The position numbers and the translations under genes are program-made. Below the pieces are notes generated by a model. The model was not told the DNA's origin, ran no database searches, and saw only the letters and a program-made list of their open reading frames with translations. From Pseudomonas frederiksbergensis (GTDB lineage: Bacteria > Pseudomonadota > Gammaproteobacteria > Pseudomonadales > Pseudomonadaceae), in assembly GCF_017114915.1 (NCBI RefSeq), contig NZ_JAAUOE010000004.1, positions 116,987-173,925 of the forward strand: a DNA stretch of 56,939 nucleotides. Direction: 5' to 3'. Shown one piece after another: positions 9,394 to 17,895 of this stretch; positions within the stretch are counted from its first letter, which is position 1; each line of letters starts with the position of its first letter.

Positions 9394-9400
9394 AAGGAGT
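9394..9400 (+). promoter_or_regulatory. Ribosome-binding site fixing a TTG start
   Basis: AAGGAGT is a near-perfect Shine-Dalgarno sequence 6 nt before TTG at 9407. The next in-frame ATG (codon 28) lacks such a site and would cut into the conserved domain. Confidence 0.8.
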
Positions 9401-9406
9401 CATAAA

Positions 9407-10138
9407 TTGAGCATCAAAGTTGCTAAGCACGCCCGAGAATTGCTTCTCAAGGAATACCGTGGAGTGCTGTCGACGCACTCTAAATCGATGCCCGGTTTTC
9501 CGTTTGGCTCCGTGGTTCCTTACTGCCTGGATGAACAGGGGCGGCCTCTGATCCTTATCAGTCGCATCGCTCAGCACACTCACAATCTACAGAAAGATCC
9601 GAAATGTTCGCTGCTGGTGGGGGAACGCGGGGCAGAAGACATACAAGCCGTTGGTCGCCTGACTTACCTGGCAGAGGCGCAAAAGCTTGAAGACGCCGAA
9701 ACTATTGAAACGGCAGCCCAGCGTTACTACCGCTATTTCCCGGATTCGCAGAACTATCACAAGGCCCACGATTTCGATTTCTGGGTGCTCAAACCGGTAC
9801 GCCACCGTTACATCGGCGGCTTCGGCGCGATTCACTGGATCGATCAGTTGACCCTCGCCAACCCGTTCGTCGGCAAAGCCGAAGTGAGCATGGTCGAGCA
9901 CATGAATACCGATCATGCCAAAACCATCGCCCACTACGTCGACCTGGCGGGCCTGCCGAAAACCGTGCCGGCGCAATTGGTCGGCATCGACACCGAAGGC
10001 ATGCACTTGCGCATCGGTCAGGGGATCTACTGGCTGCCGTTTCAAGCGCCCTGTAATACGCCGACACAAGTCCGGGAAGCCTTGGTTTTCCTGGCTCACG
10101 CCGAGCATTGGCCGAAAAATGAAGTGGCCGACGCTTGA
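9407..10138 (+). CDS. HugZ-like haem utilisation / pyridoxamine-5'-phosphate-oxidase-fold protein
   Basis: This 243-residue protein has an N-terminal split-barrel flavin/haem-binding domain (residues 5-150, including PFGSVVPYCLDEQGRPLI and ISRIAQHTHNL) and a C-terminal DUF2470 domain. The latter contains EHMNTDHAKTIAHY, the region that supplies haem-interacting histidines in HugZ/HutZ proteins. The start codon is TTG: AAGGAGT at 9394-9400 stands 6 nt upstream, and the protein starts MSIKVAKHAR as relatives do. Known relatives bind or degrade haem; whether this one does is inferred. It lies between the SDR gene and fxsA, ahead of groESL. Confidence 0.85.
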   Translation: MSIKVAKHARELLLKEYRGVLSTHSKSMPGFPFGSVVPYCLDEQGRPLILISRIAQHTHNLQKDPKCSLLVGERGAEDIQAVGRLTYLAEAQKLEDAETIETAAQRYYRYFPDSQNYHKAHDFDFWVLKPVRHRYIGGFGAIHWIDQLTLANPFVGKAEVSMVEHMNTDHAKTIAHYVDLAGLPKTVPAQLVGIDTEGMHLRIGQGIYWLPFQAPCNTPTQVREALVFLAHAEHWPKNEVADA

Positions 10139-10204
10139 ATTCACGAAACGGCGACGTCATCTAAGGAAGACTGGCAAGGCATTCTTGCGTTGAGGAACCA
10201 TTTG

Positions 10205-10681
10205 ATGCGCCCTTTTTTGTTGCTCTTTGTACTGTTCCCGGTGTTGGAGCTGTTCGTATTCGTCAAGGTCAGCGGGGCGATCGGGTTTTTCCCGGCCCTG
10301 CTGCTGATCATTCTCGGCTCGATGCTCGGCGTGTTCGTGCTGCGCATCGCCGGTCTGGCTACTGCGCTGCGTGCCCGTGAAAGTCTGACCCGCGGCGAAC
10401 TGCCGGCCCAGACCATGCTCGAAGGCCTGATGCTGGCCCTGGCCGGCGGTCTATTGATCCTGCCGGGCTTCGTCACCGACGTGCTGGGTCTGATCATGTT
10501 GCTGCCGATCTCTCGTCGTCTGCTGGCCAACAAAATGCGTCTGCGCGCTGAGGAACAAGCGATGCGTCAGCGTGCGTTCGCCGATGACCTTCAGCCACGG
10601 GGCGGTCCTGCTCCGCGGCAGCCGCTGGGTCGCGAGCCCAACGTGATCGAGGGTGAGTTCGAACACCGCGACGCCAAGTAA
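10205..10681 (+). CDS. fxsA: FxsA family inner-membrane protein
   Basis: A 158-residue membrane protein starting MRPFLLLFVLFPVLELFVF. Three or four hydrophobic stretches are followed by a charged cytoplasmic tail (from about residue 105). FxsA of E. coli is a small membrane protein whose overproduction relieves phage T7 exclusion by plasmid F. The ELFVFVKV and GLLLILPGFVTD-type motifs (here GGLLILPGFVTDVLGLIM) mark the family. The ATG at 10205 is preceded by GAGGAA at an 8-nt spacing. A strong terminator follows at 10693-10723. fxsA directly before groES is a conserved order in pseudomonads. Confidence 0.93.
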   Translation: MRPFLLLFVLFPVLELFVFVKVSGAIGFFPALLLIILGSMLGVFVLRIAGLATALRARESLTRGELPAQTMLEGLMLALAGGLLILPGFVTDVLGLIMLLPISRRLLANKMRLRAEEQAMRQRAFADDLQPRGGPAPRQPLGREPNVIEGEFEHRDAK

Positions 10682-10692
10682 CACTTCCATCG

Positions 10693-10723
10693 ACACGGCA
10701 CCTTCGGGTGCCGTGTTGGTTTT
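10693..10723 (+). terminator. fxsA terminator
   Basis: A perfect 10-bp stem (ACACGGCACC / GGTGCCGTGT) with a TTCG tetraloop is followed by TGGTTTT, 12 bp after the fxsA stop. Confidence 0.9.
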
Positions 10724-10757
10724 CAGGGCATCGATGTAAAAAAAATCGCCCCCCGCC

Positions 10758-10785
10758 CTTGAAATAGGCTTGTACGCCCTTATGT
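10758..10785 (+). promoter_or_regulatory. Sigma-32 (heat-shock) promoter of groESL
   Basis: CTTGAAA at 10758-10764 matches the sigma-32 -35 consensus exactly. After a 12-nt gap, CCCTTATGT at 10777-10785 resembles the CCCCATnT -10 element. It lies 143 bp upstream of groES. No CIRCE/HrcA operator was seen. Confidence 0.75.
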
Positions 10786-10830
10786 AACGGTCACCGCAAG
10801 GTTTCTGGCAATTGCGCCAGACAGACTTCC

Positions 10831-10851
10831 GCGGTTCGCTTGACGAACCGC
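10831..10851 (+). other. Hairpin in the groES 5' leader
   Basis: An exact 8-bp inverted repeat (GCGGTTCG / CGAACCGC) with a 5-nt loop lies in the predicted untranslated leader between the sigma-32 promoter and groES. It has no T-run, so it is not an intrinsic terminator. It may stabilise the mRNA or act as a thermosensitive structure; this is inference. Confidence 0.45.
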
Positions 10852-10927
10852 ACCCGGCGCCGCCGGATTTGTTAAACCCGCCGGGACTACACCGGCCGAT
10901 GAAAACCACAATTAGGAGAGATCGACA

Positions 10928-11221
10928 ATGAAGCTTCGTCCTCTGCATGACCGCGTCGTCGTCCGTCGCAGCGAAGAAGAAAAGAAAACCGCTGGCGGTA
11001 TCGTCCTGCCAGGTTCGGCTGCTGAAAAGCCAAACCAGGGTGAAGTCCTCGCTGTAGGCCCAGGTAAAGCACTGGACAACGGTGAAGTGCGTGCGCTGGC
11101 CGTGAAAGTGGGTGACAAGGTTGTGTTCGGCCCTTACTCCGGCAGCAACACTGTGAAAGTTGACGGCGAAGACCTGCTGGTCATCGGCGAGAGCGAAATC
11201 CTCGCTGTCATCGAAGGCTGA
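10928..11221 (+). CDS. groES: GroES co-chaperonin (Cpn10)
   Basis: This 97-residue protein is the lid of the GroEL folding chamber. It begins [18 protein letters not shown] and holds the mobile-loop region [16 protein letters not shown] that contacts GroEL, plus [10 protein letters not shown]. Length is that of the family. AGGAG sits 8 nt before the ATG. groEL follows after 49 bp without a terminator, so the two are co-transcribed from the heat-shock promoter at 10758. Confidence 0.99.
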   Translation: MKLRPLHDRVVVRRSEEEKKTAGGIVLPGSAAEKPNQGEVLAVGPGKALDNGEVRALAVKVGDKVVFGPYSGSNTVKVDGEDLLVIGESEILAVIEG

Positions 11222-11258
11222 TTCCCCGCTCATTTTCCCGTTACTACAAAGTATTTAA

Positions 11259-12914
<1,656 letters not shown>

Positions 12915-12934
12915 GCCAGCCTTACCCCGTACAT

Positions 12935-12970
12935 AAAAACCCCGCCTGCGTTGAGCTGGCGGGGTTTTTT
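12935..12970 (+). terminator. groEL terminator
   Basis: A 12-bp stem (AAAAACCCCGCC / GGCGGGGTTTTT) with an 11-nt loop and a T-run follows groEL by 20 bp. The A-tract on the other side lets it also serve the convergent PAP2 gene. Confidence 0.92.
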
Positions 12971-13014
12971 ATGGCCTTCATTTTGGTAGGTCTGGAGACC
13001 GCGAGGGCGTCGGT

Positions 13015-13758
13015 TCAGGCGCGGACCGGTTCTGCCTCGTTCACCAGCTCAGCCTTGGTAGCCGGCCGGTACAGGATGTAGTAATACGCCCCCAGACAAA
13101 TCAGCCAGCAGAAAATCGCCGTCCACACGTTGTGGGAGAAGAAGTGCGCGCCCTGCATCATCCGGCTGACGGAAAACACCGAGCCCAACGTGAAGGCGAA
13201 GACAAATGCCTTGCGTGCCAGCCGCGGGCGCCGGTCGCGCAACACAAAGAACAACGCAAACAGGGTGAAGCCAGTCGCCGCATGACCACCGGGCCAGCAG
13301 CGGCCCGGCTTGTCGGTGTGCGGGCGAGGGCTGAGCAGTTCGCTGTAGGTTTCGTGCCCGCCGAATTGTTCCAGGCTCCATGGGCATTGCACCGCCGTCA
13401 CTGCTTTGACTGGGGTGACAAAGGAAGTTGCCAGCGCCAGAGACAACACCAGGCAACCCAGTTCACGTTTGAACGGTTTGAGCCTTTCAATGAAAAAGGA
13501 GCCGACAAAGCCCAGGATGGAGAACACCGAAAAGGCAATGACCACTTGCTTGGCCCGGTCATGCAGGATGTTTTCCAGAAAGTAACTGTGCCGCCCGATG
13601 AACTCGCCAGCGACCGGATCATAGAACAGCTTGGCAAGGTCCATGTCCAGGGATGTCAGCTCGAGCAGCAGCAGGGTGATCGCCGCTATGGCGGGCACTC
13701 CCAGGCACAGCCAGATATTCAGTGGCCTGGAAGCGGGGCGGGCAGCGGTCGAAACCAT
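13015..13758 (-). CDS. PAP2-superfamily membrane phosphatase, ColR-linked
   Basis: This 247-residue membrane protein has about six hydrophobic segments and PAP2 motifs. RCWPGGHAATGF stands for the PSGH block, and SRMMQGAHFFSHNVW for SR-x5-H-x3-D, with asparagine in place of the usual final aspartate. Such enzymes remove phosphate from lipid A, undecaprenyl or phosphatidate substrates on the periplasmic side; the substrate here is unknown. The ATG at 13758 has AAGGAA at a 6-nt spacing. It is divergent from colR, and a ColR-type box lies in its promoter region. A PAP2 gene next to colRS is a known ColR target in P. putida. Confidence 0.85.
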   Translation of the reverse strand: MVSTAARPASRPLNIWLCLGVPAIAAITLLLLELTSLDMDLAKLFYDPVAGEFIGRHSYFLENILHDRAKQVVIAFSVFSILGFVGSFFIERLKPFKRELGCLVLSLALATSFVTPVKAVTAVQCPWSLEQFGGHETYSELLSPRPHTDKPGRCWPGGHAATGFTLFALFFVLRDRRPRLARKAFVFAFTLGSVFSVSRMMQGAHFFSHNVWTAIFCWLICLGAYYYILYRPATKAELVNEAEPVRA

Positions 13759-13843
13759 GGCAATTCCTTGATGAGTAAAGTGTTCTGAAGAGCGCTCCGC
13801 GCGGAGTCTGAACAGGGTTCTGTCGTCAGCCCGTGAATCGATA

Positions 13844-13859
13844 GTGAAAAAGTTGTTAA
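13844..13859 (-). promoter_or_regulatory. ColR-binding site of the PAP2 gene
   Basis: Read on the minus strand, TTAACAACTTTTTCAC fits the published P. putida ColR motif (T/C)(T/C)NA(C/G)NN(T/C)TTTTTCAC at every position. It lies 86 bp upstream of the PAP2 start and points towards it. It could also affect colR on the other strand. Confidence 0.7.
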
Positions 13860-13975
13860 GGCCGTCTCGGGCTTTCTTTGTCGGATTTACCACTGCACGC
13901 CACCCTATCCCTGAGTCACACTTGGCCTTAAGCTGCGCGCCAAGACAGCCGCTACTGTGTACGGAGGAGGTGCCG

Positions 13976-14659
13976 ATGCGAATTCTGTTGGTTGAAGACA
14001 ACCGCGATATCCTGGCCAACCTGGCCGATTATCTGGGGCTCAAAGGTTATACCGTGGATTGCGCGCAGGACGGTTTGTCAGGCCTGCACCTAGCGGCCAC
14101 CGAGCATTACGACTTGATCGTGCTCGACATCATGCTGCCCGGCATCGACGGCTACACCCTGTGCAAACGCCTGCGCGAAGACGCCCGCCGCGACACGCCA
14201 GTGATCATGCTCACCGCGCGCGATCAACTGGACGACCGCCTGCAAGGCTTCAAGTCGGGTGCTGACGATTACTTGATCAAACCCTTTGCCCTGTCCGAAC
14301 TGGCAGCGCGGATCGAGGCTGTCATGCGCCGTACCCAGGGCGGCGGTCGCCGCGCCTTGCAGGTCGGCGATCTGAGCTACGACCTCGATACCCTGGAAGT
14401 GACACGCCAGGGCCGCTTGCTGAAACTCAACCCGGTGGGCCTGAAATTGCTGGCGGTGTTGATGCAGAAAAGCCCGCACGTGCTGCGCCGGGAAATTCTT
14501 GAAGAAGCCCTGTGGGGCGATGACTGCCCGGACAGCGACAGCTTGCGCAGCCACGTCCATCAATTGCGTCAGGTGATCGACAAGCCGTTCGACAAACCCT
14601 TGCTGCACACGGTGCACGGCGTCGGTTATCGCTTGGCCGAGGGCCGTGATGGAGTTTAA
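13976..14659 (+). CDS. colR: ColR response regulator (OmpR family)
   Basis: A 227-residue OmpR/PhoB-type regulator. The receiver domain has the acidic pair E7-D8 (LLVEDNRD), phospho-acceptor D51 (IVLDIMLPGIDG) and K in YLIKPF. The C-terminal winged helix ends near HTVHGVGYRLAEG. ColRS controls envelope lipid and LPS modification genes, membrane integrity and metal tolerance, and root colonisation in P. fluorescens WCS365. The ATG at 13976 was chosen because GGAGG is 8 nt upstream and the receiver starts there; earlier in-frame ATGs would add 44 residues without domain content. It overlaps colS by 11 nt. Confidence 0.95.
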   Translation: MRILLVEDNRDILANLADYLGLKGYTVDCAQDGLSGLHLAATEHYDLIVLDIMLPGIDGYTLCKRLREDARRDTPVIMLTARDQLDDRLQGFKSGADDYLIKPFALSELAARIEAVMRRTQGGGRRALQVGDLSYDLDTLEVTRQGRLLKLNPVGLKLLAVLMQKSPHVLRREILEEALWGDDCPDSDSLRSHVHQLRQVIDKPFDKPLLHTVHGVGYRLAEGRDGV

Positions 14660-15929
14660 ACAGAGCCTTGCCCAACGGATCATCATTGCCTTTGCATTGA
14701 TGAGCGCATTGGTCGCGGGAGCCTTCGCCATGGGCATCGTAGCGACCGTGCATCTGGTGGAAGAGAAACTGATTTCGGCAGGTTTAGGCGGCGATTTGCA
14801 GCGCCTGTTGCTGATGGACAGCGTGTCGGACTGGAGCCACCGCCCCGAGCCGGACCAATTGTTCTATTTCAGCGGCGGGCCGGGTGACTTTGAGTTGCCC
14901 AAGGATTTACGGCACCTGGATTCGGGTTTTCATGAAGTCTTTCGTGAGCAGTTGTCGTATCACGCGATGGTCGAAATCGTCGACGGTCGGCGTTACGTGT
15001 TGTTGCAGGATCAGAGCGATTTCGAAGAGCGTGAGCGGGTGCTGTTTGCCGTGGTGCTGGTGGGCTTCGTGCTGAGCCTGGCGCTGGCGGTATTTCTGGG
15101 CTGGGTGCTGGCGCGCAAGGTGATGGCGCCGGTGGTGCGACTGGCCCGTCAGGTGCGTCATCGCGATCAGTTGTTGGGCCTGGCGCCGCCACTGGCTCCG
15201 GACTATGCCGCCGACGAAGTGGGCGAACTGGCCGTGGCCTTCGATGCCACCCTGGGGCGTTTGCGTCAGGCGTTGAACCGTGAGCGGTTGTTCACCAGTG
15301 ACGTCAGCCACGAGCTGCGTACGCCGTTGATGGTGTTGGCCAGTTCCTGTGAGCTATTGCTGGAAAACCCCGGTATCGATCAGCGCGGGCGTGCCCAGGT
15401 CGAACGAATCGCCCGGGCTTGCGCTGAGATGCGCGAGTTGGTGCAAACTTTCCTCATGCTGGCTCGCGCACAGCATGAAGACGCCAGCATGGCGCCGCAG
15501 CAAACCCTGAGCCAGGTGGCCGACGGGTTGCTTTGCCAATGGCGCGAACCGATCGAAGCCAAGGGCCTGACGCTGAACGTCGAGTTGGGTCATCCGCCGG
15601 ACACTCGCTATAACGCAACCCTCCTGCACGCGGTGATGGGCAACCTGTTGCGTAATGCGCTGCATTACACCGAGCATGGCTTTATCCGCTTGACCCTGAC
15701 AGATACGGGGTTCGTGGTCGAGGACAGTGGTGTAGGCATTCCCGAGGAAAAGCGCGAGGCGATGTTCGAACCTTTCGTGCGCGGCAACGAGAAGCGTGGC
15801 GAGGGCTTGGGATTGGGGCTGTCGCTGGTGCAGAGGATCTGCGAAAACCAGGGCTGGACCGTCAACCTGACGAACATGGAACCCAATGGCTGCCGTTTTC
15901 AGGTGGAGTTGGGTCCGTCTCGGAGCTGA
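14649..15929 (+). CDS. colS: ColS sensor histidine kinase
   Basis: A 426-residue inner-membrane kinase with TM1 at about residues 11-33, a periplasmic loop, TM2 at about 131-151, then HAMP, HisKA (FTSDVSHELRTPL) and HATPase domains (N box GNLLRNALHYT, G boxes VEDSGVGIP and GEGLGLGLSL). With the start used here, H35, E38, H95, E96, H105 and the ExxE pair E126/E129 fall in or at the edge of the loop. Positions of this kind are implicated in metal sensing (iron, zinc) in P. putida ColS. ATG 14649 has GAGG upstream; GTG 14646 is the alternative. Confidence 0.95.
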   Translation: MEFKQSLAQRIIIAFALMSALVAGAFAMGIVATVHLVEEKLISAGLGGDLQRLLLMDSVSDWSHRPEPDQLFYFSGGPGDFELPKDLRHLDSGFHEVFREQLSYHAMVEIVDGRRYVLLQDQSDFEERERVLFAVVLVGFVLSLALAVFLGWVLARKVMAPVVRLARQVRHRDQLLGLAPPLAPDYAADEVGELAVAFDATLGRLRQALNRERLFTSDVSHELRTPLMVLASSCELLLENPGIDQRGRAQVERIARACAEMRELVQTFLMLARAQHEDASMAPQQTLSQVADGLLCQWREPIEAKGLTLNVELGHPPDTRYNATLLHAVMGNLLRNALHYTEHGFIRLTLTDTGFVVEDSGVGIPEEKREAMFEPFVRGNEKRGEGLGLGLSLVQRICENQGWTVNLTNMEPNGCRFQVELGPSRS

Positions 15930-15934
15930 TTGGG

Positions 15935-15978
15935 TTGTCATGTAATACCTTGAAATGATTCCGGGTTTTACATGACAA
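15935..15978. repeat. 11-bp inverted repeat upstream of the methyltransferase gene
   Basis: TTGTCATGTAA (15935-15945) and TTACATGACAA (15968-15978) are exact inverted repeats 22 nt apart, directly after colS. The right arm overlaps the ColR-type box. It could be a second operator or a hairpin in the colS 3' region; no T-run follows the stem cleanly. Confidence 0.55.
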
Positions 15979-15987
15979 ATTTTTCAC
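15972..15987 (+). promoter_or_regulatory. ColR-binding site of orf222-wapQ
   Basis: ATGACAAATTTTTCAC matches the ColR motif at 14 of 16 positions, including the complete TTTTTCAC core, and lies 72 bp before the methyltransferase start. In P. fluorescens WCS365 the orf222/wapQ unit is known to be ColR-controlled. Confidence 0.65.
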
Positions 15988-16058
15988 AAAGGCATGACCT
16001 GAAGCTGACACCGCGCTACCTAAAGTGGTTGTCATCAGACGTTCAGGAGATTGCAGTG

Positions 16059-16727
16059 ATGGCTGGCCCGATCAAACTCGATTTTTCCGAAAAGTACGAC
16101 GATCAACACGCCCGCAAATATCTGCGCAAGCACCAGGAGGGACTCGGCCGCCGACTGTCCCACTGGCGTGACGAGCAACTGGCGCGAAAAGCGCTGACGC
16201 TGGCCGGTGAACCTGGCCTGGTTCTCGATTTGCCCTGCGGCGCCGGGCGCTTCTGGCCGCTGCTGGCGGAAAAACACAACCGTGTCATCATCGGAGCCGA
16301 CAACTCGGAGTCCATGTTGAAGACTGCTCTGCAGGCGCAGCCGGCCGACGTGGTAAAACGGGTACAACCCTTGCACACTTCTGCATTCGACATTGCCTTG
16401 CCCGATAACGCAGTCGACAGCATTTTTTGCATGCGCTTGCTTCATCACATCGGTGAAGCCGAGCATCGACTGGCCATTTTGCGCGAGTTCGAGCGCGTTA
16501 CCCGCGACAGTGTGATTGTTTCGTTGTGGGTAGACGGCAATTTCAAGGCCTGGAAACGCAAGCGCGCCGAGAAACGGCGTGGGCAGGAGGGTTACCAGAA
16601 TCGATTTGTGTTACCGGCTGCCACGGTTGAAAAGGAATTCGAGCAGGCGGGTTTCCGGATCCAGGAACAACTGGATTTTTTACCGCTCTACGCCATGTGG
16701 CGGGTTTACGTATTACGCAAGAGGTAA
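16059..16727 (+). CDS. Class I SAM-dependent methyltransferase (Orf222)
   Basis: This protein has exactly 222 residues, matching the orf222 described downstream of colRS in P. fluorescens WCS365. SAM-binding motif I is LVLDLPCGAGRFWPLL, followed by GADNSESML (motif II acidic residue) and FCMRLLHHIGEAEHR (motif IV/post-IV region). The substrate is not known; context suggests a lipid or LPS component. The start MAGPIKLDFSEKYDD was chosen because CAGGAGA is 8 nt upstream and an earlier ATG (15972) would fall within the ColR box. wapQ follows after 4 nt. Confidence 0.9.
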   Translation: MAGPIKLDFSEKYDDQHARKYLRKHQEGLGRRLSHWRDEQLARKALTLAGEPGLVLDLPCGAGRFWPLLAEKHNRVIIGADNSESMLKTALQAQPADVVKRVQPLHTSAFDIALPDNAVDSIFCMRLLHHIGEAEHRLAILREFERVTRDSVIVSLWVDGNFKAWKRKRAEKRRGQEGYQNRFVLPAATVEKEFEQAGFRIQEQLDFLPLYAMWRVYVLRKR

Positions 16728-16731
16728 CAGG

Positions 16732-17442
16732 ATGGCAGTGCAATGTGCAGCAACGGAAGTCGCTCCTCAGGACCGCTTCGACTACTTCTGGAACCTGCGC
16801 GGTGAATGGGTAGAAGAACCCAACGTCCGTCGCGGTGGAGAAAGTGGCGTGCAGCGCGTCATGGGCAGTGATGGACAGCTGCTCTACGCCAAGCGTCAAA
16901 CCGGGCATATCTATCGTAGCTGGCTGCACCCGTTCGGTCGGCCGACGGTGTTGCGTGAGCGCGATGCGCTCATCGGCCTGCGCCTGCTCGACGTTCGCGT
17001 TCCGGAGATCGTTTTCTGCGGGGCACAGCGCGATCCAGTCCATAAATGGCGCGCATTACTGGTCACCAAGTCCCTGGATGGCTTTGAGGAAATCGAACAC
17101 TGGTACGCGGGCGGCGGCCGCGAGCGTCACGGTGAGGCAGTGCATGATCGCGTGTTGAAGGAGTTGGCCGACAACCTGGCCCGCATGCACAAGGGCCGTT
17201 GGCAGCACAGCTGCCTCTACATCAAGCACGTATTCGTGCGGGTCACCGGTGAAGGCGAGTCGGCCAGGGTCGAAGTGGCCTTGATTGACCTGGAGAAATG
17301 TCGGCAGCGTTTGACCGCCCATCGAGCCGCGGCCCATGACCTGAAGCAATTGCGTCGCCACTCGTCGTTCAGCGAAACGGACTGGAAAAAACTCGTCTAT
17401 TTTTACGAGACGGCGTCTGGCAGCGCTATCAAAGGCTTATAG
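16732..17442 (+). CDS. wapQ: LPS-core heptose kinase-like protein (WapQ/InaA)
   Basis: A 236-residue protein of the Kdo/WaaP/InaA kinase family. The kinase-like core shows NLARMHKGRWQHSCLYIKHV (catalytic-loop region, where H-x-D-type residues normally sit) and ALIDLEKCR, in the place of the DFG-type metal-binding motif. Family members phosphorylate LPS core sugars from the cytoplasm. It follows orf222 by 4 nt and precedes a small exported protein by 2 nt, so the three form one unit. The P. aeruginosa counterpart is named inaA (PA4378). Specific activity here is inferred from position and family. Confidence 0.85.
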   Translation: MAVQCAATEVAPQDRFDYFWNLRGEWVEEPNVRRGGESGVQRVMGSDGQLLYAKRQTGHIYRSWLHPFGRPTVLRERDALIGLRLLDVRVPEIVFCGAQRDPVHKWRALLVTKSLDGFEEIEHWYAGGGRERHGEAVHDRVLKELADNLARMHKGRWQHSCLYIKHVFVRVTGEGESARVEVALIDLEKCRQRLTAHRAAAHDLKQLRRHSSFSETDWKKLVYFYETASGSAIKGL

Positions 17443-17444
17443 CG

Positions 17445-17672
17445 ATGAAACTCGAAATTGCACGAGGTTTGTTTTTAGCAGGAGCCTTGGCAGTTGCTTC
17501 ATTGGCGGTGGCAGCTTGGGAGCAGCCCCGCACGCAAGTCCTCAGTTCAGTGCACGGTGACGCGCATTGTCCGTTGCCCCGGGTTGCCAAAGCCCCCGTG
17601 GCTACTCAACCTGATCATGACTTGTTACTGTTCATGTTCGGACTTTCTCAGGGACTGAGGCCACAGAGTTGA
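17445..17672 (+). CDS. Small exported hypothetical protein
   Basis: A 75-residue frame starting MKLEIARGLFLAGALAVASL, a clear signal peptide or membrane anchor ending near AVAAWEQ. The remaining 50 residues are polar with a single cysteine (DAHCPLP). It begins 2 nt after the wapQ stop and is followed by a terminator, so it is very likely the last gene of the ColR-linked orf222-wapQ unit. No family is recognised. Confidence 0.65.
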   Translation: MKLEIARGLFLAGALAVASLAVAAWEQPRTQVLSSVHGDAHCPLPRVAKAPVATQPDHDLLLFMFGLSQGLRPQS

Positions 17673-17690
17673 ACAGATTGAAGCCCAAAT

Positions 17691-17720
17691 AAAAGGCCTC
17701 GCCAATGCGAGGCCTTTTTT
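17691..17720 (+). terminator. Terminator of the orf222-wapQ unit
   Basis: AAAAGGCCTCG and its inverted copy CGAGGCCTTTT flank a short loop and run into TTATT, 19 bp after the small gene's stop. Confidence 0.92.
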
Positions 17721-17758
17721 ATTGGTTCAACATAAATCCAATGTGGGAGCGGGCCTAT

Positions 17759-17890
17759 GTGGCGAGGGGGCTTGCCCCCGTTGGGTCGCAAAGCGGCCCC
17801 AAAACCTGCAATCGCGGTGTATCAGGTACACCGCATGCAATGGTTTTACGACTGCTACGCAGCCGAACGGGGGCAAGCCCCCTCGCCACA
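17759..17890. repeat. REPIN of the GTGGCGAGGGGGC family, copy 1
   Basis: Arms GTGGCGAGGGGGCTTGCCCC and the inverse at 17869-17890 enclose about 90 nt that include GGTGTA-TCAGG-TACACC. It fills the space between the wapQ unit terminator and the end of mexW. The same element recurs at 38980-39120 and 47817-47979. Confidence 0.85.
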
Positions 17891-17895
17891 CAGGG

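Noticed and set aside
13844..13975. A 44-residue N-terminal extension of ColR
   Set aside because: The receiver domain starts at 13976 with a good ribosome site; the extension has no domain and its first codon lies within the ColR box.
17759..17890. CRISPR-like repeats
   Set aside because: The repeats here and elsewhere are inverted pairs with long, unequal spacing and scattered copies; there are no regularly spaced direct repeats and no cas genes.
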